Of a stretch of DNA of 64,000 bases, positions 50,864 through 61,181 are shown piece after piece. The number at the start of each line of letters is the position of its first letter. Position 1 is the first letter of the stretch. A program made the position numbers and the translations under genes. The stretch is from assembly GCA_040388625.1 (NCBI GenBank), contig JAZKBK010000002.1, positions 371,703 to 435,702 of the forward strand, given 5' to 3'. This DNA comes from Gemmatimonadota bacterium (GTDB taxonomy: Bacteria; Gemmatimonadota; Gemmatimonadetes; Gemmatimonadales; Gemmatimonadaceae). The notes beneath the pieces were generated by a model, which saw only the letters and a list, made by a program, of their open reading frames with translations, was not told the DNA's origin and ran no database searches.

Positions 50864-52696
50864 TTACCTGCAGCGTGGAAACGCGGGATCGTCGCCGGTG
50901 ATCACTGGCCTGTTCTTACGGTCCGCTACAGCGAGAGCGATGTCGTGCACGAAGTTGCCTACTTTCGCCATGTGATCGTAGTCGGCGTACTGCGGCTCGT
51001 CGGTGGGCTGATGGTAGTCGAGCGCATATCCTGTGGAGGCGTAGACGACCGGCACGTGATGCAGCACGTAGTTCACCTGATCGCTGCGGCAGAACCGATT
51101 CCACGGATTCGCCTGCACATCCCACGACTTGTCGATCGCCATTGCCTCGGGGCGTACGGCGTTCACCGAGTCGATCACGTCGCCGAACTCGCGCGAAAGT
51201 CTGCGTGCACCGAGCATCTGAATCGAGTTCGGTCCACCGAACTTCACCTGCCAGACGTGACCCTTCGCTTCCATATCCATGTTGATGGCGGCAGCGACCG
51301 AATCGAGCGGAATCGTGGGATGATCGGTGAACCACTTGGAGCCGAGCAGTCCTGCTTCCTCGCCGGTGTGCGATACGAAGATGATGGAACGTTCCGGATG
51401 CTCGCTCGCGAACTTCTCGGCCTCTTCCAGAAGTATGACGGTACCCGACCCGTCGTCGTCGGCGCCGTTCATGATGGAATCGCGACGTGGTGGGCGGATG
51501 CTGCGCGCGTGTGCAATGAGCGAATCGATCTCATGCTGCTGCGCCGCGTTGGGTCGGCAAACCGGATCGTTCGCGCCCTGCCGCCGAGTGACCATGTTGA
51601 CGGCGCGCAGTGAATCGTGATCGACGCCTTCGGGGCGCATACCGACATGATCGTTGTGCGCGCTGATCAGTACATACTCGCCGGCGCGTGTGGGATCGCT
51701 GCCCGGGCGGATCGCGATCACGTTGCGGCCGGGAGTCGTGGAAACGCTGAAGCTGTAGCGCCAGTTGGCGGTCACTGTCGCGCCTGCGTCGCCTACTGCG
51801 AGCTGGCTCGGCGCCTTTCCGAACAGTTGCTGCGCGGTCACGCTGTCGATCACCGCGCCTGCTGGAGCGGCGATGAGTGCATCACTCACCGGCATTCCGA
51901 CGCGTGGATGCATTAGGGCGGCAGCCGCCGATGCGTCGATGGGCTCGATGAACAGCACGCCTGCGGCGCCTGCCGCGAGTGCGCGCTCATCTCGGCGCCC
52001 GAAGGTCCGCACGCCACGTGCGCGGTTGCGCGCATCGTCGGCGATGGCTGCATCGGCGCCGAAGCGATCCGGGAGAGAGTCGCAACTCGGGACGCGTGCA
52101 GGGACACCCTGGCTCTCCGGCACACGCGGGCCGCCCACGAACACTGCGACCTTGCCGCGGAAGCGAGCCGGATCGAGCGTGACTGTATCGCCGAAGCGGC
52201 CGGCGAAGACCACCGGCGTGTTACGGAGCTCAGCCCTTGCTCCGGTACCGGTGGCGGCACTTGGCGCCAACGGAATCCATCGCGCGCCGGCGGAGAGTGT
52301 CTTCTTCCCGACGGAGAGACGCGGCGCTGGCCCCTGCAGCGCGAACGCGCCGTAGGGGAGATCCTGGAAGTACGTACCGTTGTCGCCGGCCGGCTTGAGA
52401 CCGAGGCGATGGAACACGTCGGCGATGTAGGCGGTCGCCTTGTAGTCGCCGAGTGCGCCGATATCGCGACCCTGCATGGAGTCGTCGGCGATCTGGTAGA
52501 GGCGAGTGCGGAGATCGTTCGGAGTGATTGCGGATTCAGTCGCGCGCGGCGTCCAGGTGCGCGGACCCTCGTCGGGCCAGACGGGGCGATCGGAGCGCGG
52601 TGCGGCCTGCTGTGCGGAGACAGCGGAGACGGATGCTGCGCTCGCGAAAAAGAGAGTGATGAGCGCGGAGCGAACGAGGCGAGGGCGGTCGGTCAC
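50864..52696 (-). CDS. Secreted M28 family peptidase with PA domain
   Basis: From GTG 52696 the product has 610 residues (a GTG at 52780 is in frame). Signal peptide ALITLFFASAASVSAVSAQ. N-terminal region includes LRTRLYQIADDSMQGRDIG, then a PA-like insertion (NTPVVFAGRFGDTVTL, GVLFIEPIDASAAAAL). Zinc ligands are in LISAHNDHVGM, NGADDDGSGTVILLEEAEKF and SHTGEEAGLLGSKWF, with a later His/Asp in the C-terminal part. It should be an aminopeptidase in the periplasm. Divergent from the LigD polymerase gene. Confidence 0.92.
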   Translation of the reverse strand: MTDRPRLVRSALITLFFASAASVSAVSAQQAAPRSDRPVWPDEGPRTWTPRATESAITPNDLRTRLYQIADDSMQGRDIGALGDYKATAYIADVFHRLGLKPAGDNGTYFQDLPYGAFALQGPAPRLSVGKKTLSAGARWIPLAPSAATGTGARAELRNTPVVFAGRFGDTVTLDPARFRGKVAVFVGGPRVPESQGVPARVPSCDSLPDRFGADAAIADDARNRARGVRTFGRRDERALAAGAAGVLFIEPIDASAAAALMHPRVGMPVSDALIAAPAGAVIDSVTAQQLFGKAPSQLAVGDAGATVTANWRYSFSVSTTPGRNVIAIRPGSDPTRAGEYVLISAHNDHVGMRPEGVDHDSLRAVNMVTRRQGANDPVCRPNAAQQHEIDSLIAHARSIRPPRRDSIMNGADDDGSGTVILLEEAEKFASEHPERSIIFVSHTGEEAGLLGSKWFTDHPTIPLDSVAAAINMDMEAKGHVWQVKFGGPNSIQMLGARRLSREFGDVIDSVNAVRPEAMAIDKSWDVQANPWNRFCRSDQVNYVLHHVPVVYASTGYALDYHQPTDEPQYADYDHMAKVGNFVHDIALAVADRKNRPVITGDDPAFPRCR

Positions 52697-52863
52697 AATA
52701 GTGGTCCCGGGGGCAGAGTTGCAGCAGAGTGCGTTGGCGGACGCCGGCAGCCGTGCCGGCGCTGTGTCGGTATTGGTCACACGTTAGCAGGGAGAGGGCT
52801 GCTCGGATAGGGTCGCGCGCGGGGGGGGGGATCCCAGGCGAGCGATTTGCAAGGGTATGTTGC

Positions 52864-53811
52864 ATGCCTACGTTAACCAAAACCTTGCGCCAATCACAGA
52901 TTCCACGCGACGTGGACGACGTGGATCTTCGCGTCGGCAAGCGATCGGTGCGCCTCACGCATCTTCGCAAGATGTTCTGGCCGTCGCGCAGGATTACGAA
53001 AGGTGATCTCCTGCGCTACTACCTCGCCATCTCACCGGCATTGCTCCCGCACCTGCGCAATCGCGCGATGGTGATGAAACGTTATCCCAACGGCGCATCT
53101 GGTAAATGTTTCTTCATGAAGCGCGCACCGAGTCCGCGTCCTGACTGGATCGAAACGTGCGCAATCGAGCATGATTCGGGAAATGTCATCGATTTTCCCA
53201 TGGTGCAGGACGTTGCATCGCTCCTGTGGCTGGTGAATCTCGGATGTATCGATCTCAACCAATGGTACGCACGCTGTGACGACGTAGATCGGCCGGATTA
53301 TCTGCATTTTGATCTCGATCCTGCGAAAGGTGCGTCGTTCTCGCGCGTGATGGAGGTGGCGCTGATCGTTCGGGAGGCGTTGGACCATCTTGGAATGCCT
53401 TCGTTCGTCAAGACGAGCGGCGCTACGGGAATGCACGTGTACGTACCCATCGTGCGCGGCCCTCTTCAGAAGCAGGTGTGGAGTTTCGCGAAAGAACTGG
53501 CGCGTACCATCGCGTCCAGTCATCCCAAGATCGCAACTGCGGAATACATCATCGCCAAACGGCCGTACGGGAGAGTATTCGTGGACTACAACCAGAACGC
53601 GTGGGGCAAGACGCTGGCGTCGGTGTATTCCGTGCGCCCGACTCCGCGCGCGACCGTGTCCACTCCGGTCAACTGGGACGAGGTGGAGCGGGGTGTGGAT
53701 CGCGACGCGTTTCGGATGAATACAGTTCCTGAACGTGTCGCCGAGCTCGGCGATTTATGGAAGCCTCTGCTCTCCGTACGCGGGCGTGTGAAGCTGGACA
53801 GATTCCTATGA
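52864..53811 (+). CDS. ligD: LigD-type polymerase (PolD) domain protein, NHEJ
   Basis: From ATG 52864 the product has 315 residues; a longer frame from 52729 has no ribosome site. The LigD polymerase signatures are LTHLRKMFWPSRRITKGDLL, LRNRAMVMKRYPNGASGKCF, WLVNLGCIDLNQWYAR, DYLHFDLDPAKGASF (the DxD metal-binding motif), FVKTSGATGMHVYVP and VDYNQNAWGKTLASVYS. It belongs to the archaeo-eukaryotic primase-like family and fills gaps at double-strand break ends during non-homologous end joining. It overlaps the ligase gene by 4 nt. No Ku gene is in the window. Confidence 0.93.
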   Translation: MPTLTKTLRQSQIPRDVDDVDLRVGKRSVRLTHLRKMFWPSRRITKGDLLRYYLAISPALLPHLRNRAMVMKRYPNGASGKCFFMKRAPSPRPDWIETCAIEHDSGNVIDFPMVQDVASLLWLVNLGCIDLNQWYARCDDVDRPDYLHFDLDPAKGASFSRVMEVALIVREALDHLGMPSFVKTSGATGMHVYVPIVRGPLQKQVWSFAKELARTIASSHPKIATAEYIIAKRPYGRVFVDYNQNAWGKTLASVYSVRPTPRATVSTPVNWDEVERGVDRDAFRMNTVPERVAELGDLWKPLLSVRGRVKLDRFL

Positions 53812-54851
53812 CTCTTCCACTCAAGTACAGCTACGCGCCAATGGAGGCACAGTCCGTCGCCGAGCTTCCGACGGGACGACAGTGGCAGTACGAGCCAAAG
53901 TGGGACGGCTTCCGGTGCATCGCATTTCGGGATGGCGGGAAGGTCGAGCTGCGATCGAAGGCCGGCAAGTCGCTGTCGCGCTACTTCCCCGAAATCGTGA
54001 CGGCACTGGGCAAACTCCGCGCGAAGAAGTTCGTGCTCGATGGCGAGCTCGTCATTCCGCAGGATAAGGCGCTTTCATTCGACGCGTTGCTTCAGCGAAT
54101 ACATCCAGCGGCAAGTCGCGTCACGAAACTGTCAACCGAGACGCCGGCGATGTATGTCGTGTTCGATCTGCTCGTCGGCGAGCGCGGTCGGGCACTGATC
54201 GACGAGCCATTGAAGGAGCGCCGCGAGATGCTGGAAGCATTCGCGGACCGTTACTTCGACGCTGAATCCGCCTTCATGCGCCTGTCTCCATCGACGCGAT
54301 CACTTGCGCTCGCGCGGCGCTGGCTCGAGGGACGCGCCGGATTGGATGGCGTGGTCGCAAAGTGCACCGATCTGCCGTACGAGTCAGGCAATCGCACCGG
54401 CATGCACAAGGTGAAACGGATTCACACTGCCGATTGTGTGGTCGGAGGTTTCCGATACGCAACCAAGGGTCACGTGGTCGGATCTCTGCTGCTCGGCCTT
54501 TACGACTCCGACGGCCTGCTCAATCACATCGGATTCGTGTCGTCGTTCACGGTGGAAGAAAGAAAAGCGCTGTTGCCGAAGATCGAGAAGCTCATCAAGC
54601 CACCGGGGTTCACCGGTCAGAAGCCAGGTGGCCCGAGTCGATGGAGCACGGATCGCTCTGCGGACTGGCAGCCATTGGCGCCGAAGCTCGTCGTGGAGGT
54701 TACGTATGATCACTTCTCCGGCGATCGCTTCCGGCACGGAACGAGCTTCGTTCGCTGGCGCCCGGACAAGGCACCGCGGCAGTGCACGATGGAGCAGGTA
54801 AAGCCGCCGGTGGCGAATGTGTCGAGGATGTTGCGCGCGCCAGTGAGATAA
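53808..54851 (+). CDS. ligD: ATP-dependent DNA ligase (LigD ligase domain)
   Basis: ATG 53808 overlaps the polymerase stop (ATGA); the product has 347 residues. The adenylation motif YEPKWDGFRCIAF contains the catalytic Lys; FVLDGELVIP, MYVVFDLLVG, GLDGVVAKCTDLPYESG and KVKRIHTADCVVGGFRY are ligase motifs III, IIIa, IV and V, and an OB-fold domain follows (EVTYDHFSGDRFRHG). The enzyme seals nicks with ATP in end joining. The phosphoesterase domain of M. tuberculosis-type LigD is absent. Confidence 0.93.
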   Translation: MTLPLKYSYAPMEAQSVAELPTGRQWQYEPKWDGFRCIAFRDGGKVELRSKAGKSLSRYFPEIVTALGKLRAKKFVLDGELVIPQDKALSFDALLQRIHPAASRVTKLSTETPAMYVVFDLLVGERGRALIDEPLKERREMLEAFADRYFDAESAFMRLSPSTRSLALARRWLEGRAGLDGVVAKCTDLPYESGNRTGMHKVKRIHTADCVVGGFRYATKGHVVGSLLLGLYDSDGLLNHIGFVSSFTVEERKALLPKIEKLIKPPGFTGQKPGGPSRWSTDRSADWQPLAPKLVVEVTYDHFSGDRFRHGTSFVRWRPDKAPRQCTMEQVKPPVANVSRMLRAPVR

Positions 54852-55082
54852 GATTCCTGTTCCGAGTCAAGAGGCACGCCCAAGCAGGACAGTCCTTACG
54901 TCGCGCGGGAAGCCACGGAGTTCAGAGCAATATCTGATCCGAGATTTCAGCAAATCCGACGCTGACGTTGCGTAAAGCTCGAACGTTGAGCTGCCCGGTC
55001 AACGCTCAACGGCACATTGTAGCGCAGGTCGCAGGAATCTGAACCGAAAAGTGAGCGCTCCAATCTCGATATGAAACGAGCA
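54852..55082. other. Spacer upstream of the RHS gene, no gene seen
   Basis: The 518-nt gap between the ligase and RHS genes holds no credible coding frame. It contains the large inverted repeat at 55083-55139 and is more AT-rich than neighbouring DNA, suggesting transfer or regulatory content. The part from 55140 to 55369 also carries nothing recognised; the RHS promoter is presumed to be there. Confidence 0.4.
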
Positions 55083-55139
55083 TTTGTCGCATTTTGTCGC
55101 GCGACAGTCGCACCTTGTCGCGCGACAAAATGCGACAAA
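55083..55139. repeat. Perfect 24-bp inverted repeat with nested palindromes
   Basis: Arms 55083-55106 and 55116-55139 are exact reverse complements, separated by 9 nt (GTCGCACCT). Each arm contains TTTGTCGCATTTTGTC and an internal 12-bp palindrome, TGTCGCGCGACA. The whole could form a cruciform or a long hairpin in RNA. It does not have a T run and lies 231 nt upstream of the RHS gene. Confidence 0.85.
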
Positions 55140-55369
55140 CGGATGGTTGATAACAGCTAAGTCGTTGTTCCGACGCGATTTAGCATTTGTGTTGAAGTGG
55201 CACTCGGCGTGCCTAAGCCGCCAGTCATGCTGCCATCACGGGTCCCATCGCTCAGGACGCATCTCCTGCGTCACCGAGTCGCGTCTACATCAGTGAGAAG
55301 CACCACGAGAGAGGTACCACGGCTCCCGGCTTCTCACCCGATTCATCCACTCACGCCCCCGGTATCGTC

Positions 55370-58300
55370 ATGAGATCAAATTCTCGTGTTGCTCCTGTCG
55401 TGCTTCGTTCGGTATTCGGCATCTGTCTCTCAATCCTCGCATTGAGTTCGGCACTCGCTCCCATGGCGTTGCAGGCCCAGGTCACCAAGCCAGGCGCAGG
55501 ACAGAATGCCATCCCGATGATAGGCGGCGACGCCAACGTGACCGTTTCTCCCGAGACAGACAATGTTCTGGTTACAGGCAGCGGTACGCATACATACTCG
55601 TTCTCTCTTGGGAACAGCGGTACCGGTAACGCCGTAGCTGCGCTCTCCATAACCGGGTGCACTGGAGCGGTGAACACGTGCTCCGTATCTCCGAGCAGTG
55701 TCTCGTTACCGAAGAACGGCGGCAGTGGAACCGCGACCGTGACGTATCACACGGCAGCCACGGGTACGGGCCAGATCACGATGCTGGTGAACTGGGGATC
55801 GGGGAACAACACTTCCGCCACACTCAACGTGACGATGGAGAGCGCCCAGCCATCGGTGACTGCGAGTCCTACTGTGTGGACGGCTGAAAGTGTAAGTACG
55901 AACGACCCGGGTTTCACGATCACCAATAATGGCAACACCGCGGCACAGTACACGCTCACTCCCAGTTGCACCGGCAATCTCAATTCCTATGTGTGTACCG
56001 TCAGTCCCTCCACAACGGTATCCGTCGCCCCACACGGATCGACCACGGCTACGCTCAACTTCCAGACTGGTGCTTATGGTGGAGGGAACGGTACGATCAC
56101 TCTGACGGCGCAATCCCCGTTTGGCGAAACGGGTAGCGAGGCAGTAACGATAGTAATCCTGTCCGAGAAGGTATCTGTTGCTACTCAGACAGCGCCCACG
56201 CCTCCCAACCCGAGCGGGAGCGCCACGTATGGCTTCACGATCAATGCGACGGGTAACAATACGAGTCCCGTTAGCTACTCACTGGTGTCCAGTTGTTCCG
56301 GCGCGTTGAGCTGCGGTACGACGCCGAGCCCCTCGAGTGTAAGCATTACCCCAAGCAGTCCCGGGACGGCAAACGTCGTTGCCACGGCGGCCAGCAACCT
56401 AGCAGGCGGGACTGGAACTGTGACCCTATCGGCTACGTTCACAGACAGCTGGGGTCACGTATACACGAGCCAGAACAGCGACAGCGTGAACGTGCCGGAC
56501 ATACGAACGGCGGCGGTTCAGGTAACGCCGGACGGCTCGACGACTTACAACGAGGCGAACGTATCGACCAACTACCTCTTCAAGGTCCATAATGCGGGCA
56601 ATGTGGCTGCGCAATATATCCTGAGTGCGACGTGCACGGGGACGGTTGGCAACGCTTGCACCAGTCGGTATGGATCGGTCACGATTCAGCCTAACGACAC
56701 GGCCTTCGACGCGCCGGTCGATTTTACAACGCTCGGCGCGGGTCAGAACGCAAGCGTCAGTTTGCATGCGACCGTCACCGCGACATGGGGGCCGACCTAT
56801 GCCGACGACGGATCGGTCCAGGTCGTTACGCTCGCACCGACCGTGCAGGTAAGTCCAGTGCTGGCAAGTCTGAATACTCAGACAAACTCAAGTGGAACGT
56901 ACACGTTCAACGTGCATAACGTAGGCACCTCCGGTCAAATCACGTACACGCTTCAGATCACGGGTTGCACTGCGCCGCTGACCAGTTGCTCCGCACCGGG
57001 GTCGGTCACGGTAGCGCAGGGCGCCGACAGTATTGTCAGTGTATCGTTTCAGACGCAGGGAGCTGCCGGCACGGGGCAGATCAGCCTCCGTGCGTACAAG
57101 ACGCTCGTGAATACGTATGAATCGACAGCAGCAGGCACTGTCAACGTGAGTTCGCGTCTTTCGCTTTCGACGGCATTCATGAATAATGACGATCAGGACA
57201 TGAGCCTCTGCGTGGCTTCCTGCTTCGCAATGACGGCGAGTCGGAGCACGGTACCATACTACACACTCGACACGCCGCGAAGTGTGACCTTGGTCTATAA
57301 CAGTGATCGTGCATTCCCAAGACCATTCATCTACGCCGACGTCTCGGTTCCTTCAGCTCCTGCTGCCGTCAGTAGCTATACGCTGGAAGTGAAGCGGCTC
57401 GGGGTCAATCTTCCATTCGTTAATGGAGAGACCAAGCTAACATTCGCCGGCACGAGTTCGCCCGGCACTACCTACCGGCTCGCAGGCCAGATCGACATGT
57501 CGAGCTATGGGACAATGATCGACACCGTTACGCTGGTCGTCACCGCTCACTATGCAAACGACGAGAGTGACGTTACATCGGTCAAGACGCAGCTCATGCT
57601 CGTAAACGATCAGTCATCGGAGATTGCCCGAGGATGGGCGATTGCTGGTCTGCAGCAGCTATCGTACGAGCCGGAAGGAGGTGGTGGCGCGTCGGGCTAC
57701 ATGGCAAGGAACGGAGACGGATCGGCCACCTACTTTGCCAGCGACGGCGCAATGGCACCTGACTTCAGCACGCTAACGCTCAACGGTTCAGTATGGACGC
57801 GCGCATATCCAGACGGCTCAAGAGTGCTATTCAATGCAAGTGGTCTTATGACGGCAGCGATCGACAGACTGGGGCGCCAGACAACATTCCAGTACGGTGG
57901 AAGCGACGGCTTCCACCTTGTGAGTATCACGGAGCCCATGCGTTCGAGTGGGAGTTCTACATCAGCGCCATATCTCGCGCTCTCCTATGATGGAAACGGC
58001 AGACTCGCCGGCATCACCGAAACCGGCGGCGCAAATGGTCGAACGACGAACGTTACCGTGGATGCCAACGGCTACCTGACTCGTATAACTGACCCCGATG
58101 GTGGCTACGACAGTTATGGCTACGACGGATCGGGCAGGCTTCACACGATTACCGACCGACGTGGCAACACTACTACCTATAATTACGACACGGCGTGGAA
58201 ACTCTCGCAGATCGTAAGCCCATCGGTGCCGCTTGACGCGGGTGGCGGGTCAACTACGACGGGTATTCCAACCACGAGCCTCTCATCATGGCAGGCAGTC

Positions 58301-61165
58301 GGGGTACCGTCCGACACCACGGCGATCACTCCGGCACAACTCACTCCGCCCTCCAGTGTCGTTGCACACATCATCAGCCCCACCAATGACACTACCACCA
58401 TCACACCGGACCGCTGGGGGCAGGTCCTCAGCGTAGTGGATCCCATAGGCCACACGACGACCGTCGAGCGCAGCGGAATATTCGCGACTGTTCTGCATCA
58501 TCCGAATGGAAGTGTCGATTCCGCAAGCTATTCCAACGGGCTCATAACAGCAGTGCGCGAAGCTGGACACAGCACGGTTCACATTCGTTACGGCGTATTT
58601 GCCCAGTCCGATAGCACCTGGGGTGGCGGAAGGGCGGGCGAGCGGATCTTCCTGAATAGCAGTAATGGCAACGCCGATTCGGTACGCCATGTCGGTCCGA
58701 CTCCCAATGTACTCCGATACACGTACGATGCGCTTGGGCGGGTTCTGAGCGTTCGAGACGAGGCGGGTCACACTACGCACTACGGTTACGATGCTGTTTG
58801 GGGAAACGCTGATTCAGTTACCAACGCCGTCGGCTCGATCGTTCACGCAATATTGGACTCGCATGGAAGGACAGCGTCTTACATTGATGGTGTTGATAGC
58901 TCCGTCACGTTTGCATACGACAGCCTGAACCGACAGATTGCCGTGTATCAGGGCGGGTCCGGAACAACGGTACAAACTGTCTTCGACGGCCTGTTGCCCA
59001 CTACAGTCATTGACAGGAACTCCAACCACACCACCACACACTACAACGCGCTTGGCTGGGCAACGGATCGATGCGATCCTACGGGCCATTGCACGTACTA
59101 CAGGTACGATGCGAGCGGCCGCTTGACAAGCGAGACGAACCGTCGAGGGCAACGAATCGACCGTACCTACGATCGGCTTGGCCGATTACTGGTCAAGTCC
59201 GGTGACAGCACCAGCACTGATACCTTCGCGTACAACGCGGATGAACACGGCGTGACCGCATGGAACGCGACCGAGACCGACTCGCTGCGCGTGCACTTTG
59301 GAACAAGTACGCTGGGGCGTGCTGATACTGTAACTACGCATGTCAACGGCACGCGGTTCCAGGTGATCCATGGAGATTTGAGCTCCTGGGCTGGCGTTGA
59401 CAGCACGGTGATTACGACGACCGCCCCATCGGTAACGTTTAGAAAACGATACCTGTATGCTGATACCACGACCGGTCTTGTAAGCTCCTACAACGATGGA
59501 TTCAGTACGATGACGTATTCATATACGTCTGACCGACTCCAATCGGCGACAACCAATGTAAGCGGAACTTTGAATACGCTATTCCTTCCGAGCCATGCAG
59601 TTGAGTGGACGCAGTTCTCGGCTTCCAGCCTGACCAACTTGAACCGCAGCCAAGCGTACGATCACTTGCTGCGCATCAACCAGATCGCCACCGTTTTCCA
59701 GAGCCCGGGCAACGGAACTTCGTTCGCTTATGACTCGCTCGGTAGGCTTGCGCAGACACAGATCCTTGTAGGATGCACGACGGCCGTGGCCGATACGATT
59801 TCCGGTATGACGTGGGGCAGTTGTTCCGGCCATTCCGTGCCCAACGTCTATACGTATGACAACGAAGGGAATCGGACTTCTCAAGGCGGAACATACGATA
59901 CGGGAAACCGGGTGCTTACGAGTAACGGGTTCACGTACACACACGATCTGGACGGAAATATCATCCGGAAGTACAACTCCAGCACCGGCGAGGATCATCA
60001 GTACACCTGGAGCTCCGATGGTCGGCTCACCGACGTGTACTATAACGACGGCCTGGGCGACTCGCCGCTTATAGTGCACTACGACTACAATGCATATGGT
60101 CAGCCCGTTCTTCGCTCGCTCGATTCTTCGCTTGACCGCGTGTGGGTCTATGACCGCGGCCAGTTGCTAGGCGAGTTCAATGCAGCGAACGGGGAGCAGC
60201 GCGTAGCCGAATACCTGTATAACCCAGGTGTGGACGACCCTTATGGTGTGATCACGGGTGCCACGACTCCGACTAGGATCGATTACCTGAAGCTGGATGA
60301 GAGCGGAAGTGTTCTGGGTGCGTACGAAGGTACGACGATCACGATGACAGCGAGCTACGACGACTGGGGCGTTCCTTCGGTTGGTGTAGGGCAAGCTGGC
60401 AACTTGCTGTGGAAGTCGCTACATCATGACGAGTACACAGGGTTGTATTACGTCCGAGCCAGATGGTATGATCCCTCGCTCGGCAGATTCATGTCCGAGG
60501 ATCCTGCAGGGTTTGCTGGCGGAGTGAATCCGTATACCTTTGCGGATGACGACCCGATCAACGGCAGCGATCCGAGTGGTATGTTTGGCGGAAGCATTAT
60601 GAATGCATACAACAGTTGCGGAATCTACTGCCAGTTTGCCAGTGACCTTTACCACAATCGGGGACCGTCCAAGGTACCGCACGCGACATTGAAAGGCGCG
60701 AATCCCGGGTGCGTCTTCTGTAACCGTGTGTACTTTATTGGAGTTCATGGGTCGGGTATTATTGGTGCGGGGCCAACAGGAGGGGTTGGGCTCATCCTAT
60801 GGAGTAATGAAGGGCCTGGGATTTACACTACTGTCGGAGGCGGCTTCGGAGGAGCAGTCGGCGCGGGAATAGCATTGGGCTCATCCACAAACCTATCTTC
60901 GTTTCGAGGGTGGTCAAACGGTAGTGGCGCTTCAGTGTGGGGCATCTCCGGCTCCTATTCTGGAAACCAATTGGGCTCGACGTACACAGGCGGCTTTGGG
61001 CCGCAGTTAGGGTCGCCGCTACTCCTCATTGGGTCGCAAGCTGATCGCACTTACACGAAGACTCTGACGTTTACGGATTTCGAAGAAGCTGTCATGCAGC
61101 CGATACGACTTTGGATAGACCAAGGTATCAACGAGATGAACGCTGCGAGTGGACGTCCACAATGA
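55370..61165 (+). CDS. Secreted RHS-repeat protein with Ig-like N-terminus and variable C-terminal tip
   Basis: The product has 1931 residues. A Sec signal peptide (LSILALSSALAPMALQAQ) is followed by five tandem beta domains of about 105 residues (about 54-594), each with a conserved pair of cysteines, for example SITGCTGAVNTCSVSPSS. A linker domain leads to RHS/YD repeats from about residue 810 (YDALGRVLSV, YDSLNRQIAV). The RHS core domain runs to about 1738 (YLYNPGVDDPYGV, GLYYVRARWYDPSLGRFMSE, DPAGFAGGVNPYTFADDDPI). A unique, Gly/Ser-rich 194-residue tip with several Cys (GCVFCNRVYFIGVHGSG) follows the core, a position where RHS toxins carry their effector. No known toxin motif was recognised. 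A small membrane gene lies next to it. Confidence 0.9.
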   Translation: MRSNSRVAPVVLRSVFGICLSILALSSALAPMALQAQVTKPGAGQNAIPMIGGDANVTVSPETDNVLVTGSGTHTYSFSLGNSGTGNAVAALSITGCTGAVNTCSVSPSSVSLPKNGGSGTATVTYHTAATGTGQITMLVNWGSGNNTSATLNVTMESAQPSVTASPTVWTAESVSTNDPGFTITNNGNTAAQYTLTPSCTGNLNSYVCTVSPSTTVSVAPHGSTTATLNFQTGAYGGGNGTITLTAQSPFGETGSEAVTIVILSEKVSVATQTAPTPPNPSGSATYGFTINATGNNTSPVSYSLVSSCSGALSCGTTPSPSSVSITPSSPGTANVVATAASNLAGGTGTVTLSATFTDSWGHVYTSQNSDSVNVPDIRTAAVQVTPDGSTTYNEANVSTNYLFKVHNAGNVAAQYILSATCTGTVGNACTSRYGSVTIQPNDTAFDAPVDFTTLGAGQNASVSLHATVTATWGPTYADDGSVQVVTLAPTVQVSPVLASLNTQTNSSGTYTFNVHNVGTSGQITYTLQITGCTAPLTSCSAPGSVTVAQGADSIVSVSFQTQGAAGTGQISLRAYKTLVNTYESTAAGTVNVSSRLSLSTAFMNNDDQDMSLCVASCFAMTASRSTVPYYTLDTPRSVTLVYNSDRAFPRPFIYADVSVPSAPAAVSSYTLEVKRLGVNLPFVNGETKLTFAGTSSPGTTYRLAGQIDMSSYGTMIDTVTLVVTAHYANDESDVTSVKTQLMLVNDQSSEIARGWAIAGLQQLSYEPEGGGGASGYMARNGDGSATYFASDGAMAPDFSTLTLNGSVWTRAYPDGSRVLFNASGLMTAAIDRLGRQTTFQYGGSDGFHLVSITEPMRSSGSSTSAPYLALSYDGNGRLAGITETGGANGRTTNVTVDANGYLTRITDPDGGYDSYGYDGSGRLHTITDRRGNTTTYNYDTAWKLSQIVSPSVPLDAGGGSTTTGIPTTSLSSWQAVGVPSDTTAITPAQLTPPSSVVAHIISPTNDTTTITPDRWGQVLSVVDPIGHTTTVERSGIFATVLHHPNGSVDSASYSNGLITAVREAGHSTVHIRYGVFAQSDSTWGGGRAGERIFLNSSNGNADSVRHVGPTPNVLRYTYDALGRVLSVRDEAGHTTHYGYDAVWGNADSVTNAVGSIVHAILDSHGRTASYIDGVDSSVTFAYDSLNRQIAVYQGGSGTTVQTVFDGLLPTTVIDRNSNHTTTHYNALGWATDRCDPTGHCTYYRYDASGRLTSETNRRGQRIDRTYDRLGRLLVKSGDSTSTDTFAYNADEHGVTAWNATETDSLRVHFGTSTLGRADTVTTHVNGTRFQVIHGDLSSWAGVDSTVITTTAPSVTFRKRYLYADTTTGLVSSYNDGFSTMTYSYTSDRLQSATTNVSGTLNTLFLPSHAVEWTQFSASSLTNLNRSQAYDHLLRINQIATVFQSPGNGTSFAYDSLGRLAQTQILVGCTTAVADTISGMTWGSCSGHSVPNVYTYDNEGNRTSQGGTYDTGNRVLTSNGFTYTHDLDGNIIRKYNSSTGEDHQYTWSSDGRLTDVYYNDGLGDSPLIVHYDYNAYGQPVLRSLDSSLDRVWVYDRGQLLGEFNAANGEQRVAEYLYNPGVDDPYGVITGATTPTRIDYLKLDESGSVLGAYEGTTITMTASYDDWGVPSVGVGQAGNLLWKSLHHDEYTGLYYVRARWYDPSLGRFMSEDPAGFAGGVNPYTFADDDPINGSDPSGMFGGSIMNAYNSCGIYCQFASDLYHNRGPSKVPHATLKGANPGCVFCNRVYFIGVHGSGIIGAGPTGGVGLILWSNEGPGIYTTVGGGFGGAVGAGIALGSSTNLSSFRGWSNGSGASVWGISGSYSGNQLGSTYTGGFGPQLGSPLLLIGSQADRTYTKTLTFTDFEEAVMQPIRLWIDQGINEMNAASGRPQ

Positions 61166-61181
61166 TGAGTCGAGCAAGAAT

